A stretch of DNA of 64,000 bases from Clavulina sp. PMI_390 (GCA_015039315.1 WIDE01000004.1:301936-365935), one strand, 5' to 3'; shown: positions 32,730 to 46,269, numbered from the stretch's first letter. Notes: generated from the letters alone by a model not told the origin. Numbers and translations: made by a program.

Positions 32730-35700
32730 TTATATGCGCCCCGCTAGTCTGGAACCATTCCGAGCAACGGTTGCAGAAGGTCCTCGAAGATCTCCTATAG
32801 TTGGGAAGGGTTTGGGGCCTTCCCCATTTGAAACGGGCCGCGTCGTTTGCAAATACGTGAGCATGGCAGGAATAAGACTATTCTGCTCGCAAGCCGACAC
32901 CAAGTCCATCAGCTTCATTGGCTCGGGTCGTCCTTTGTCCGCCTTGTTAGCAGCAGTAGCTGTAGGTTGGACCAGACGATTTGGAAGCATGTCCACATCT
33001 TCACGATCGTTCTCATCACCTGGATCGACGAGTGCATCCCGTAGCGCCTGGAGCGCAATGACGTCGACCGCCCGTTGTGGTGAGGGGTGTGAAGAGCCAG
33101 AGGAAGAGCGGCTGCCCCCAACAAGGCGCTCCAGTTCCCTGACCCAGACTTGATGCTCGTTCTCATCAACGACGTTGAAACGGTAGCTACGTTGGCGGAC
33201 TGGTGCGTTTGGAGAATATGAAGTAAAGGATTTAGTGGCGGGGAAGGAGAGGGTGAAAGTGTTGGGCATGAATGGGCGCTCAACACTAATAGTGCAGGAA
33301 CTGGGCAAAGAGGCATATCTTGCAGCATTGGCCCCAGTACGAACGAATAGCATTTCCCGCTTCCCAATAACGTTTCCTGTGATAACAAACGACGCCTCGT
33401 TTGAGCGGGAGAAATCAAGGGAAGAACGATTGAAGGAGAGGTTGTGGCCATAGAGATGGACACAGAAGAAGGGATCTGGTCTTGGGATGCGCACAGTGAT
33501 GCTGGTTGACGGGACGCGCGAGACAAGAGTGGGGGGCGGGGTGAAGGTGATCGGGATTTGCTGGTCTTGCTCAGACTTTTCGAGGCCTTGAATGAGACGA
33601 TCATTCCGAATTGACAAATACACCCTGTGCAATAAGTCATCGGTGACCAGGGAAAGGGGGTCCATTTCTTGGAATTCAGATATGAAGTCGTGTGCAGGAA
33701 GACTGTTTGCATTGAAATCTTGCCCATGAAGAATGTTGTTGAGTTGCATCATCGCGACGACCAGCTTCATGCTAAGTTCCCGATCAAAAGTGACCTCGCC
33801 TTGGTTTGCCTCGTACCATCGACTTGCGAAAGACGCCAATAAGTGCTCGGTTTGGTGCGTGTCTTTGGGCATGCGGATTGTCAGAAGGAAGAACCGTAAT
33901 GCAATATCAATTCTCATCCCCTTGAAGCTAAAGCGGTCCAGGAAGGACTTCAGTACAGCCTTATTAGACCGGCGGGCGAGATATTCGGCTAGAGCGCTTG
34001 GATCGAGCCCAGTAGTCCTGAATAGCAAGCTTGCGATCGTGGCTGGCTCACGAGAAAGACCGGTCTTCTGTATGCAACGCGATAGCGCGTCCTCAGGTCT
34101 GGTCGTGAAATCACGAACAAGTGTCTGGATGGATGGAAGGGCCATGTATTCCTGGTGTGACCTTGTTCGAGGCAGTTGGAGGGATGCGGACTGGAGATCA
34201 ACGACGTTACGAACAAGGAGTCTTCGATCCATGATTGGGTTTGTGAAATCATCGGGGTGGAATTTGGCCACAACAAGGATGTCGTTGAAAAGGAGGAGGA
34301 ACCGGTTTTTAACCTCATTGGGGCTCACGACTTGGCGAACGATAGCATGATTGATAAACCGCCGAGGCGCAGGGCCAAGGGAAAAAGGATCTGACGTGGT
34401 GCCAGTGGCATTATCAATCAGGGCGTTGAATTCCTGCATTAGGGCAGGTGTCCTTGGTGTAGGCGGCTTGGCCATCGCAGACTTGATAGGGGTCGTGGGG
34501 GTAATGGAGGTAGTAGGAGAGACGGGAGTCCTGATGGCGAGGTTAAGGGGTGGTGTAGTTGGGAATTGCCCAAGGGTGGGGGAAAGGTTGTTATCGGATA
34601 TGGAAGAAGATGTGGAGGTGGTCGACATGTGGCCATTTGTTCGCCGAACCTCGTCAATCGAGTCGTCCAAACTAGGGCGGTCAGACGAGATGCGGTCAGA
34701 AGAGATTCGATCAGACGGCCTCTCTGACCGGGATGAGGTGGAACTAATGGACGGGCCGACGCTGATGGTCTCGGTGGGTGAACCGGCCATCTTCCTCATT
34801 TGATCGAGCGCCCTGCGTTTGACTCCAGGGCGAGGAGTAGCATTCGCAGAGCGATCTTCTTTCTCAGTCCCAGAGTCTGCGCCACGAACTAGATCGCTCA
34901 GGGTATTGGCTTTGCGTCGGCTACCTCCTCCAGGCCGGATTGTATTAGAATCCGATATCGCACCGGTCGTAAGGTTGTCCGAGGACTTCCCAGCTTTGCC
35001 TACATGGAGCTGGATCCAATGCAAGGCACCTTCTCGGGTCTGAGGCAATGACAACTTCGCCTTAGGGCCAGCACCTGGTGTGGGACTCCTAGGGGAGAGC
35101 GGAGCAAGATCAAAGTACGCAGGTGTTATACGGCCGTCTGCGTCTTCGTAGTCAGTCATATCTCCCGGGTGAGACCCCTCTCCACTGGATCGATACCGTG
35201 CGAGAAGCTTCGAGTCTGAGGCTTGATGCATCAGAACCGGTTCTGGAGAGTTGACTCGGCTGTTTGGTACAGTGGTAGGGGCATCGGTTCCAGCAAGAGA
35301 GGTCTTGCGTGTCCGTCGCATCTGCTCCTCTAGCCGAACAAGCCCTGGCAGGGGCATCAACTTCGGGTCAGCGTATCGGTTTTTGATGGCGTCAGACATT
35401 GGTGGCATCGGCGATGAACCTTCGCGAGGACGAGGTACAGGGCTGGCAGCGAGCGAGAGTAAAGATGCTGATGATGTGAGTGTGTGTTGCACCGGTTGTG
35501 CTGAGCTCGAAGGAGCAGCCGGCCCGCTCTGATCAGACTTCCCGCTTGCTGCGCTGTCACGATGGGGAGAGGGAAGGCCGGACTCGTCCCTACGTGCTCG
35601 AGCGAAGCTATTGGATCTGGATCGAGGGCGGGTAAAATTCTTCAGCTTTTCCCAACGCGATCCACCTTCTTTCCCACTGTCTCGCTTTTTACGAAGGCGA

Positions 35701-37841
35701 GAAGGTGATCGCTCTGGACGACCTTCATAATCCGTCAGTCCTTCCCGATCGGTTTGGGCAGCATCAGTTTGGCCATCCTCCCACTCGCTATAGATGTCTG
35801 AATTGCCGCGATCGGTACGAACTGGAGTGACCAATGATTTCTCGGGAACAGCCATCGATGATGACGAGGCCGAACTAGCACGGTTTAGTGCAGGAGGGGG
35901 CAGGTCGTCCTCAGATGGCTTTTCGCTGGCTGAGCGCCGCTCGAAGGCGTCTGTCGTGGAAGGAGTCTGGGGAATGATGGAGGAAGAGTAACCATCATGG
36001 GACATTCTTGTCACATGAGAAGGATCTGGAGCATCTGAGCTGGCAACCGTCTGCACAGGGCTGAGCTCAACCTGGGGGACGGAGCTACTAGGGGCTTGTA
36101 TGCTCTGAGAGTATGTCGTCGGCTCATCGATTATAACACTGGTAGTCGACTCGTCATTGTTTGGCTTGGGTTCAGACTCCAAGTCATCCGAAGACTCTTC
36201 AAGAAGTGGATCAGGCACATTGCCACTCTTCATGGCCTGGGATGTATTGAGATTGATTCCTGTGAATTGGGATTAGTAAGAAGAAACGATTACTCAAGAA
36301 GCCCGCTTACCATTATCACCAATCCAACTAAGCTTGGCGTCTGGGATAGTCTCTGCATGGGTCTGAGCCTTCTGATAGACAACATCATCGTCAGTTGTAT
36401 CATCCTCCAGAGGCTGGCCCCTGTCCCTCGAGGGTGTTCCTAGCGGGCTGATCTGGACTGGGAACGTATCCTGAGCATAAGGTGATTTCTGGCCTTCCTC
36501 TTGCAAGAATACAGGCACTCGCTCCAAATCAGTTCCAGTGACTGATGAAGTTGACGATACCTCCGAGACTTTGAGAGCACGGAGATGAGATGAGTGGGAA
36601 CCACTCGACGTGGATGGGGAATGATGAGCCAAGCGGGGAATGGCTGGGGGCAGGTCACCGTGCACATCGTCATCTTCTTCGATCACCGGCCCTCGCTGTG
36701 GGACCAATGGAAGAACCTGAGGGGTTCTGCGGGCAGTAGAGTCGAATTCGAAGGGATCATCGCCTGTTAGCTTCGCTAGCGTTTCTTGGTGCTTTCGCTC
36801 AGTTGAAGAAACGTGGCGAAGAGGAAGGTTTGGCAGTCCACTTGAATGGGGTTGAGGGGAATCTACTGGCGAGCCCGGGAGGTCACGATCATCAATCACA
36901 TGAGGCATTGAAGGGCTGGCACGTTGAGCCTGGGGAGGAATGAATAAAGGAGGTGACTGGTTGGAAGCCTTACGGACGGATGGGCTGTCAATGTCAGTTG
37001 CAGCCTCACTCTCGAGCCCTTCCTGTACAGTTGGAGCTTTCCGTTGTTCCAAACGTTTCAACAACTGATTGCGCACTGCGACTCGGTCGACACCAGTAAC
37101 AGTGTTACTACGGCCGAGTCCCGCAAATGGAGGCGGAGTAGTGGATGGCGTAGGAGTAGTTGGCGAACCTCTTACGCCTAGTAGTTTATCCATGGTTTGT
37201 TGTCTTGCGCTGTGTGAGCGCTTGAGATGGTTATGAGCAATGGCTTCCAGGGTTGGAGGGGATGTGATGGGGTATGCAGGGAAAAATGGGTGTGATGAGT
37301 TTAGCAGGCCAAGGTTGCGAGCGGCAGACTGCATATTGGAGAAGTGGGAGGGGATCGGGGACGCCAATGTAGGAGCAAATAAGGACATGCCGGGCATCGG
37401 GGGTATCTCTTCTGGGGAAGAGTCGACTGGGCGAAAGGCGTCTGCCTTGGCGGCGTCCCTAAAGTCCTTGGATCCTCTGGAACGTGACCGAGATCGTGAT
37501 CTGGAGCGACCTCTTCGCCTCTTCGAAGGAGTTTCTCGGCCACTCGCTGAGGGTTCGTCTTCTGTGATGATGGCACTATCGTCCGCCTTCATACTTGGAG
37601 AGGTGGTTGGTGGTGTGAGTTCGACGACTGGATCAGCATCAGTCGCATTCTCGGAAGTTACGGGCGCCTGATCTTCGGGAGGGGTCCCTGGAGTACCTGT
37701 GGCTCTGTCGCCTTCACTGACGACGGCGTCGTCCCGCATTGGTGGTCGTCGGCCGTCCTTCATTCTGGGGAGGCTGGCTGCACGCTTGAGCTTGGCAACT
37801 GCTACAGCACGCAGGTCAGCCGCTGAGGGCTCCGCTGTCAT
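32730..37841 (-). CDS. Sec7-domain Arf guanine-nucleotide exchange factor with PH domains
   Basis: Exons 36311-37841 and 32730-36259 join with one 51 nt intron to 1686 residues. Residues 1-1140 are disordered, rich in Ser/Pro with RSRSRSRS-type basic runs. A PH-like segment (INHAIVRQVVSPNEVKNRFL, LLFNDILVVAKF) covers roughly 1144-1215. The Sec7 domain runs about 1233-1400 (ALAEYLARRSNKAVLKSFLD, MRIDIALRFFLLTIRMPKD, FASRWYEANQGEV, VVAMMQLNNILHGQDFN). A second PH-like domain (RREMLFVRT-type strands to VWVRELERLV) covers about 1450-1552. The layout is close to yeast Syt1. Sec7 proteins load GTP on Arf at Golgi or plasma membrane. The residue that should be the glutamic finger reads Asp (1310, in MPKDTH rather than LPGEAQ). 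Confidence 0.9.
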
Positions 37842-38453
37842 AGTTGAGCTCCTTCAGGCCAGTCAAGGAGACGGAAACGCTGGCTGTGAAAATGTATTCA
37901 TAGCTGACCTCGAGGCGCCAGGGCATGAGGATGGCATACGCACCAAGGATCTTCAATAAACAAAGGTGAAACAGAACAAGGGTAGGGGGGATACAAAGCG
38001 GAGGGCCTGAACACGCAGCAGGCACGTTAATGTGACAAGTGTCGGAGACCGGAGGAGAGAGCGTGATGATGATCTTGTTGGTTGCTGCACCAAAGTCAAA
38101 TCTCCGCGTCCGCACAAACAGATACCGCAGACACGGAGACAGTTGAGAGGGCGTGCCTTTAGTGATAACACGGGTAGGAATAAAGAAAAAAAAAAGCTGC
38201 AGAAAAGCTTTGCTTTTTGGCGCTACCTCCCAGTTGACAAGAGGCGTGAGCTGTGCCTTCCTTTTTTGGAAGCGTTCGGAAACGAAGGAAAAATGCGGGC
38301 GAGTGACCTTCCATCAGAACTCCCAGATTCCAGGGGTGAATTGTATTGAGACGGGTCCAAGAAAAGTAGACAAACAAGAAAGAGACATTACAGAGGATGT
38401 AGCGAGAAAATAGAAAATGAGACAGAATAATACACATCGCCCTTGGCCTTCAA
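37842..38453. other. Intergenic between Sec7 promoter and DUF262 3' end
   Basis: About 610 bp. It contains the promoter of the Sec7 gene and a short A-rich run near 38180. No gene supported. Confidence 0.5.
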
Positions 38454-40250
38454 CTACACCTTTCGCCGCTTAGGCGCCTTCTTCGTAGGGCCCATGTATT
38501 CAGCCGAGTCCTGGCCACCTTTCGACGCCGAGCCTGATGCTTTTTGGCAGTAGGCCCACATTGTACCAAAGACACGCGCGTTGCTGCGAATATCAACGTG
38601 GTGTTGGCGAGCATCCACACGCATCCCATCAAGCTCCTTCACTATCTCGAAGAGGCTTCTATCCCTCATAATATAGATAAGCATACCTGAGTCCCCGAGC
38701 CTGTCAGCAAATCGAAAGGGTGATAGAACCTATGGCTCACATGACATAACAAACTCGATGGGTGCAACGCGTGGGGTACCTTCCCTAAAGGGATGGCGGA
38801 GATCTCGACTTTTGGCAATCTTGTTGAAGTTGGTGAGCATTGTTTCTATCGCATCTTGGAAAGACTTTTTAGGGGGTTCGGTCTGGGTGACGAGAAAACG
38901 CTGGAGGGCAGCGTAAGCCTTGTCTGTATTGCATAAAAATTAGCACTAATTCTCGAAGCTTGATAATATGACCACGTACGACTTGCAACAGACAAATTGC
39001 TGAGATTGCAGACCTGAAAAACTGGTTAGCATGGTCCTCGGGCTCTCATCGGATGCATGGATGTACTAACTGCCAATGCTAGAGCTTGGAATGCAGCACC
39101 TCTACCAACCTCCCAATCCAAGTAGGCCGCTAGCCCGTCTTTTCCATCAACATATCGCTTCACAAGACTCCCAATCCATTGTGGCCAGGGTCCGCCCAGC
39201 GACTGTAATTTCTCCCCTTCCTTCAGCGGGATTCCCAGTTGCACTCGCTACAAAGGTACGTCACGATTCAGCCCCAGGGATAGAGCGAAGGGGAGCGAAA
39301 AGTCGTACCTGAAACATATCTCGCTCTTGCATGTCTGACAACCCTTGGTAACGAACTAAATGAAATGGGAATGAGATGATAACAAAAAGGGGGCCAGGCA
39401 AACGACGAACCACACATAAGATGCTTCTGCTCAATTTCAAGCTTCTGTTCAGCCGACATAAGTTTGTTTACCTTCCCCAGCTTTCGACCTTCCACTTCCT
39501 TATAATAGTATTTCTCCTTCGACCCCTCGGGAATATCTAGAAGCCACCAGAATATCGTAGGTAATAGACCTTATAACGCTGATGAGTGAAATTTGGTACG
39601 AACAAGGTACTTCTCTAAAGACAGTTGAGTATTATTCCTGACTCAATGCAGTGCAAAAAGCTTACCCTTCAAAGAATCGGAAGATCGACGTCAGCCGCTG
39701 CTTTCCGTCAAGAGTAGCGTAGTACTCGGCATCTTCTTCGTCTGTGCGGATGGAGAAGTACAAAGGAGGTATCTGGCGGTTTTGTCCCTCAGTGTAGACT
39801 CAGTACACGGTGGGAAGGCTGATGATTGCTTACCGGAAAGTTTTGCATGACTGATAGTATAAGCCCCTGCTGCTTTGCTGCCTGCCACACTACGTCTGAT
39901 ACGGCGAAACCACAAGGGACGACGTGAGTATTGACGCCAGGTACAAAGTGAGATACACACCTCGTTGGAATTCCACCTCGAGATCAATACGGCCTGGGGT
40001 GACTGTTAATTTGAGTGCATTATTCATTGCGATAGATCACTAACGATTTCGCATATCATCTATAGAATGGTGGACGCCTTAGAACACGCTCCCTCGTGCA
40101 CCGTATCGCAAACTTGCCGTAAAGGTCTTTCAACGCCATTGTGCCGGCAAGCGGTGGGTTCAGTGACCCTGCATGGAATCCAGTGCCAAAATCTTCTCCA
40201 TCAGATAGCTCATCTTCAGATTCGTTCTTGAGCGCGCGTTTGGGAGGCAT
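38454..40250 (-). CDS. DUF262-domain protein (GmrSD/ParB-like N-terminal domain)
   Basis: Start MPPKRALKNESEDELSDGED at 40250; many short exons. Recognisable parts: GRIDLEVEFQRGVVWQ (DUF262 entry strand and R-x2-W helix), QQGLILSVMQNFPIPPLYFS, then the family's nucleotide motif YATLDGKQRLTSIFRFF (usually DGQQR) near 39700-39730. Next come an insert with EGSKEKYYYKEVEGRKLGKV, helical MQERDMFQRVQLGIPLKEGE, and a C-terminal helical part ending in basic APKRRKV, a possible nuclear signal. In bacteria this domain forms the NTPase/nuclease half of GmrSD-type type IV restriction enzymes and DNA-phosphorothioation systems. No HNH nuclease motif (DUF1524) is visible here. Fungal role unknown. Confidence 0.8.
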
Positions 40251-41674
40251 AATAGGGACAGATGTTTGGGAGTGTTGACCCTGAATTGGCGACCGTAAAC
40301 AAAGGCCAAATACTATTGCGCTGCAATATAATAATCGATTGATCTGTCGATTCGCTCCTTCTATCTGTCCTCCCGAATTTTCCGCAGGAACCTTTGCTTT
40401 CACCCTTGAGACGATCATTGCTTTATAAGTGCCATTCGCTTCCCCTTCCCCTTGCTGAGAACGTACCCCTACCTTGTGCTATCGGTGCCTTGTTATCTAA
40501 AACCTCACCCCTTGGCCTCCCGAATATTCCCTTCATTCGCTGGTCGAATCCTTATGTACTGCATTTTCTGCGCTCTTTGCTACGGCTTCACTACGCACCT
40601 CCCTGTTCTCGACCCCTCGCACGCTCCTCCGCAATCGTGTCCATCGCAAAATCCTCCCTATCAGTAACACTTAACTAGCCAAACCTCTGTTCACCTGAGT
40701 GTTCCTCAAAGGTCGCTGCTTCTTCCTCGCTGTACATCTGGGAATGGGGGGAATGTCACCTACTACGGACAAGACCAAGCCCCAAACCTAAGCTCTTCAT
40801 AAGCATGATCTGTGGCGTGCCCTGAAAAAGCTTTGATGGGAAGATTCCTAGAAACCCTGTCCCACCCGAAGGTTACTCAAAAGAGGGTCGACGCCTAACA
40901 TCAAGCTCTACTCTAGATGGGTGGGAGGATCTGCCTCGTCAACATCACACTAGCCCCAGCTCATGGAGGCCTATTGCTTTTGTGATTTTGCGGGGCTTGG
41001 GAGCTATTAGTGTTTCCAGGAGGATTCTGGTTCTGATATAACACCCAGCGGATTCGGACGCGCGCCACTCTTCACCTTATGACACGCCGCTATGACTTGG
41101 GAGAACATCTGTAATGCGCATCCTGAAGGGCTGACTGTTGAACATTGACGGTCCAAAATTGTCTCATCTACTGGTTAACCGGCGGATTTGCGCCACATGT
41201 GGCGCGCTTGGCGAACTAATCATCTAGACTGAGAGTGAATCCCCACACTTCGAACGTAACAGCTGACTCACACCATCACCGCTAGATATGGCATTCAGAA
41301 TAAGGGACGGCGAGTTTCAAGAGACAGGTCCTGGGTGTACACGAGCGCGTTTAATTCCCCTGACTTCAATGCCGATTTTCAGCCAGTCAGGCTGGGGCCG
41401 CACGTGTGATGCATTATTTGCCATACCCCACGCCGGCCTCATGCAACCCTCAGCACGAGTTCCAGACAAGCCCTTTGAGCCTTGTACCAATATTTCCGGA
41501 TGCTAGCGTATGGGATTTCTGAGCATATGGCACCTACAACACGCCTAAGACAACTTCTTTCTTTTTCCCATGCTTTGATAGCTACTGCACCGCGTTCGAC
41601 AGTTGAAATAACGCGAGGTGAGAAAGACATCCGATCGATGAATGATAGAGCGATACAATGGTTTGAGTGTAGGC
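40251..41674. other. 1.4 kb region without a supported gene
   Basis: It includes a C/T-rich stretch at about 40380-40660 that could be promoter sequence. Small open frames are present on both strands but none shows a domain or spliced continuation. No tRNA or repeat recognised. Confidence 0.4.
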
Positions 41675-42465
41675 TCAAGATTCAGGAGGACGTCCACCTA
41701 GAGCCAGAGTACCAGGCTCAGTTGTCTTGACCTCTGCTAGTTTCTTCATCTCTCCGAGCCATTCCTTCAACCGTGGCGTTATCAGGTGTGATTCAGGTGT
41801 GGCCTCCAAGTCGGCGAGAAGAGGGTAGAGGAAATAATCCGCCCACGTGAGTGTTTTACCGAAGACAAAACCTCCTGAAGCCATCAGCGGCTCAATCTTG
41901 GCGATGTACACCCTCGCCTCCGCTACGGCATCAGACAGTAGGTCGCCAATTTCGGCCGCCGAAAGCTTGCCCTCATCAGTGTGCTTGACGCGGATCTTGA
42001 TCATTTTGACCTCCAGGATAGGGTATGCTGTTGGTATGATTATTTGAAGCGCGTTAGATACGTCGAATTGACAGTTTCATATGAGAAGCCAAGGCTCGGA
42101 GCCCTAAGAAAGGGCGCAGTGTCCTCACCGTTGGACTGCACGAGACTGACGAATTCCCACATCTTCTCTGGCAACATATCATTTGCCTCGGAGAGGTGGA
42201 GAATTGGGTGGCCAGGAGCAATGCGATCGATGTAGCGCACGATTGCAGTTGACTCCCTTAGGAAAAAATCTTTACCAGCAGGGCCTGCCCCATGCACTAC
42301 CAGGGTGGGTAGATGCCCGAAGGGATGGTGTTTATCGGCGGTCTGTGAGTGCGGTGCAGTGGCAATTTGCTTGTAAGCAAGGCCCTTCGCTTCCAGACTC
42401 AGCGTGATAGTACGCGTGAAGGTGGAGAACGGAGTCCCGATGATAGTTAGGCTATGGCCAGGCAT
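41675..42465 (-). CDS. Glutathione S-transferase
   Basis: Cytosolic detoxifying transferase. Exons 42129-42465 and 41675-42027 join across a 101 nt intron to 229 residues. The N-terminal thioredoxin fold shows SLTIIGTPFSTFTRTITLSL with a Ser in the active-site loop, then FGHLPTLVV (cis-Pro loop) and FFLRESTAIVRYID, where Glu-Ser contacts the glutathione gamma-glutamyl group. The C-terminal all-helical domain has AVAEARVYIAKIEPLMA, GGFVFGKTLTWADYFLYPLL with the N-capping/hydrophobic staple motif, and LKEWLGEMKKL. The length is typical. The class is uncertain but resembles fungal theta/phi-like enzymes. It is divergent from the Dcc1 gene. Confidence 0.9.
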
Positions 42466-42664
42466 CGTCGCCTCAAGCAGGATCGATCTTGGTGAGGTGG
42501 AGTCTTTGGCCTAGGTCGGCGGGCTGACGTACACTCATTCCCTTACAATTGAGCATCCCCCGAAGCTGATTCTCGTGATCGCCGTTTGAGTCAACATGTT
42601 CAGTCACCAACGCATTGGTCACGCGCTGGCACCTGTTTTTGTTAGTCACACTGCACCTGAAATT

Positions 42665-44070
42665 ATGGCATTCTCTGCCAATATCGCATTCTCTCGCTCC
42701 AGCGAATCCTCGTATCGCCTCATTGAGCTACCTCCAGATCTTGTGCCATTATTTGAACAAAGAGACAAACCTTTGGGGTCCATCACTGTGAAAGGTCGTA
42801 GCGACGACGATGCCGTTCTCTGCACGAATACCGCCACATATGCAATCAGATCTATATCTGTATCTAACACAATTGCCGTCATATCACCTTCTACGGATGT
42901 ACCGTCGACGAAGCCGCCGGTTACGAGCACCCCTGTGGGCGTAGTTCCAAGCAGTGGAGAGTATGAGATGGAGATTCGAGACCAACTACATGAATTTCTT
43001 GAGTTATTGCCCACTATACCGCGGCTGGGTCAGCTGGAAGAACTTTTGAAAGGGACGGAATTCCAAGATGAAGATGCAACATTTTCTTCAGTAAGCCCCA
43101 GATCGTCGTCTAGCACGTTTCCCGGTACGCAATGAATATCTGACAAATTGTCCAGGCGCCAACTCGAAAAATTTCGTATGAACAGACCAGGAGCATAATT
43201 CAAGCTAGCGATGCTGAGCTCAACGAAGGTCTCAGGAAAGCTCGAGTGATGACAGTGGAGGGTCAGACAAAGGTCTTGGGTAGTGTTTGATTTTCTGACG
43301 CTTTGCATTCCATAGGATGGCTACGTTCGCTATCTCTTGATCAATTGTCTGATATTCTCCAGAAAACTCTCAACATATTGGTCGCCGAGGGCCATGCTAC
43401 ATTCGTTCCCGTTCCCGCCTTCCAAACCATCCTGCAAAGAGACCACGGTTTATCGCCAGAAATCTCAGACCAAGTCATGCGCTGGTTTGGGCCCTCCGAA
43501 AAGGATCTGTGGGAGCCTGACTACGATCAAATATCAAAAGTTATTGGGTTGAGCCTGCTCAGCAAGAATAAGGTGCGGCCCTCCCCTTCCTTGGCGGATA
43601 TTACTTTTTCAGTATTCGCTCCCATTAATCCAATAACACGCTCTAGAATACTTCCATTGCAGAAGATCTTTTCATGTCGCAATGGCGGGATGCCGTAGGG
43701 GACGCGCACGTGGAGCATGTGAACCTCCCTCTTTTGACGGTGAGAATTGTACAGCATATGGGATGGCGAGATTATGGATTCTGATTACCTGTGTCTCGTT
43801 CAGGGGAATTACTTATCCTCAGCGACAGAAGCCTCCACTGAGACGTCTGTTCTGTGGTATTTCCCGTCGTCTGAGCTATCTATCAATCCAGTGGAACGGT
43901 TCAAGGACCTCTTCCTCACTCGGACAAAATGGCGAAGCGATGACCTCGTCCCATTCATCAACGATCTAACGCTCGATACCAAAGCTCGTGACAAACTATT
44001 GCTGAAGTTTTGCCGCCCATTTAAGGACGAAAAGGGACAAGTTTGGTACACGGGAAGAGGGAACTACTAA
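42665..44070 (+). CDS. Sister-chromatid cohesion protein Dcc1 (Ctf18-RFC subunit)
   Basis: Subunit of the alternative clamp loader Ctf18-Dcc1-Ctf8-RFC that loads PCNA and supports cohesion. Exons 42665-43090, 43156-43261, 43316-43572, 43647-43739 and 43804-44070 give 382 residues. The N-terminal beta domain shows SSYRLIELPPDL, ITVKGRSDDDAVLCT and TYAIRSISVSNTIAVI. The middle, QLHEFLELLPTIPRLGQLEELL, binds Ctf8 in the family. The C-terminal winged helices read LSLDQLSDILQKTLN, VMRWFG and WRDAVGDAHVEHVNLPLLTG, ending LLKFCRPFKDEKGQVWYTGR. An in-frame ATG at 42596 would add 23 residues; I prefer 42665 because family similarity begins there. Confidence 0.92.
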
Positions 44071-46269
44071 ATTGCATACAGAATTAGACAATACATGCTG
44101 ATACACTACCAAAATACAACACAAAAGTCCGATGGAATAGAACATATCAGTTTGGTGCGCCGGCGCGAACCGGGGACATAAGGCATAACAAAGGCCGTCC
44201 AGCGGTCAAGCGATCCAGAGTATGGATACCAGCTCCGGGGCACTGCGCGGCAGTTTATCGAGAGATACAGTATTAATGTGTGAGGTAGAATGGGATGATC
44301 CTGACTTGACCGGTCAAAGCACAAGGATGGAGGGGTGTTGGTTATGACGATGGGTGGATTAGTAGGGATATTGGACTGGAATGACCCCAAGGGTCATGAG
44401 CGCAATCTAAAAAGGATCGGGACGTTAAGGACGTAGACCTCGTTTGTTTGGGATCAACTTACCATCGCAGCTTGGTCACGAGCAATGTTCTTTCGGTAGT
44501 CCGCCCCGCTCCCATACGGATATCCATCGACTTGACAGATGGGACGTGATTTACCACCAAGTTGTCAAGGAGTGTTCTTGCGATACGCACCTCTAATTAC
44601 CACGGTCCAGATTAATCGGTGCAACTCTCCTAGATTAAGAAGGGGGTGATGGGCATCGACTGAACGGGAAAATTGGATATTTTGAGAGTCGCTCACCGGA
44701 GGGATATTCCTATAATGGATTCTTCGGTTAGAGGGGATTCCAGGGACAATGATGAGATAGAAATGGAATCGAACCTCCCAAGTAATAGTGTGGCGGCCGC
44801 GAGTGGATTGGATACTTTGGAATCACACTGTTATTCGTATGCCAAACAAAGAACTGCGGGCACGTACTAATTGTTAAGCTGGCGGGAATATCCGCCAAAA
44901 ACGTGGGCAGAATCTAAGCCATTTTGTTAGGGTGAACATGCCCCATTGAGGATCAATGGATGAGCAAAGTACAGGTTCGGCCGGTTCCAGGCATCGTGCA
45001 AAGTTGACGGGTCAAGAAAGGAGTGAGCGAAAACTAAGAGGATAATATGATACAATAGCGCTGTCGAGGTGGTGGGGGTAGCTCTTGTGCTAGAGTGGAC
45101 ATATATATATGCCCGTGCGCTGGCTGGGACAGGGCGAAGGGTCGGGCCTGATGTGGTAGGTTCACTTAACCTGGTAAACATAGAGCGCATTCATCCTGGA
45201 CAGCTCACCGATAGCACGGTTAAAGCACGTGCATACAGGTAGGCAAATCAGGAATAAGTGTGAAACAAGGCGCGTAACATGGCGCCGGCATGATGCGGCG
45301 CTCCGTCCGTCGGCGGGGGGCACACAGCATAGGTGCGCGTACCTCATGGCCAGCACGGGTCTTCGGCGGTTAGCGCGCATCATTTCCGCAAAAAGACGTC
45401 TCTTTGATCGACAGTGCGGCTGGTAGCCCGCCTCGAGCGTTCTAGGCGATGGTGCTAGCTCGAATTTCAGCTTTGAGCGCTGTTATGGTAGACGTAGGAT
45501 TCTATCGAGTAGAAGCGTTAGATGCTGTATATTCCGGCCCTTTCCGAATAGATCTAATTCACATAGCCGATGGCGTCGCGAGTGCGAACAAAACGATGTC
45601 GAATTGAGTCGACACGGCTGCACCTGCCAGCGCTCGGCACTCATTGCGATTCGGAGGGTGGTAATTTGGCGCACCACTAGGGCAAAGGCGGATGCTATGG
45701 GATAAGGAGTTCCTAACATCTATTCTTCCTCATAGAAAGTCCTGCAAATTCCCCCGCACGACCACGTGTGTGTGGGCGAAGCACGAGGCAGTTCGCGGCC
45801 AAGCACCTTGCAACAAACAGCAACACCTATGCTATCACTTCCGCTGGACTATATCTTGTGCTTACCTGGAGGTAGTATGCCATCGAAAGCATCGGCGCCG
45901 CGAATTTATCTGGCCTCGTTCTTTCCTGGAGATTCATATTCAAAATTTCCTCTGAATGACACCGCATCGACAGCTGCTATCTGCTTATGGACAAAACATA
46001 TATCGCCAAAACCCCGACATCTGTTCAGTGCTGATCTTCTATTCCCATGCGATGGACTATATTCTCATCTCACCTATTCTTAATATGTGACTATAACCTG
46101 TGGAAGAAGGCCAACAGATTGGGTGGCCTGAATTAAGCCGAATTTTTCCCCGTGGTCACCCGCACAGATGGTTTGACGTTGGCAACCTTCGGAAGCTTCT
46201 CGGAACATCTCTCCCAGCTATTTAAGAAGTTGGGACCGTCGAGTGTACCCCTCTTTTGTCGCCTTCTCA
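44071..46269. other. 2.2 kb region without a supported gene
   Basis: No domain, tRNA or repeat was recognised. A 105-codon frame (45766-46083) has no family signal. The right end holds the promoter of the esterase. Confidence 0.4.

Noticed and set aside
36294..37841. Treating the 515-codon minus frame as a gene separate from the Sec7 gene
   Set aside because: A 51 nt GT-AG intron joins both frames in phase and both are the same kind of Ser/Pro-rich sequence.
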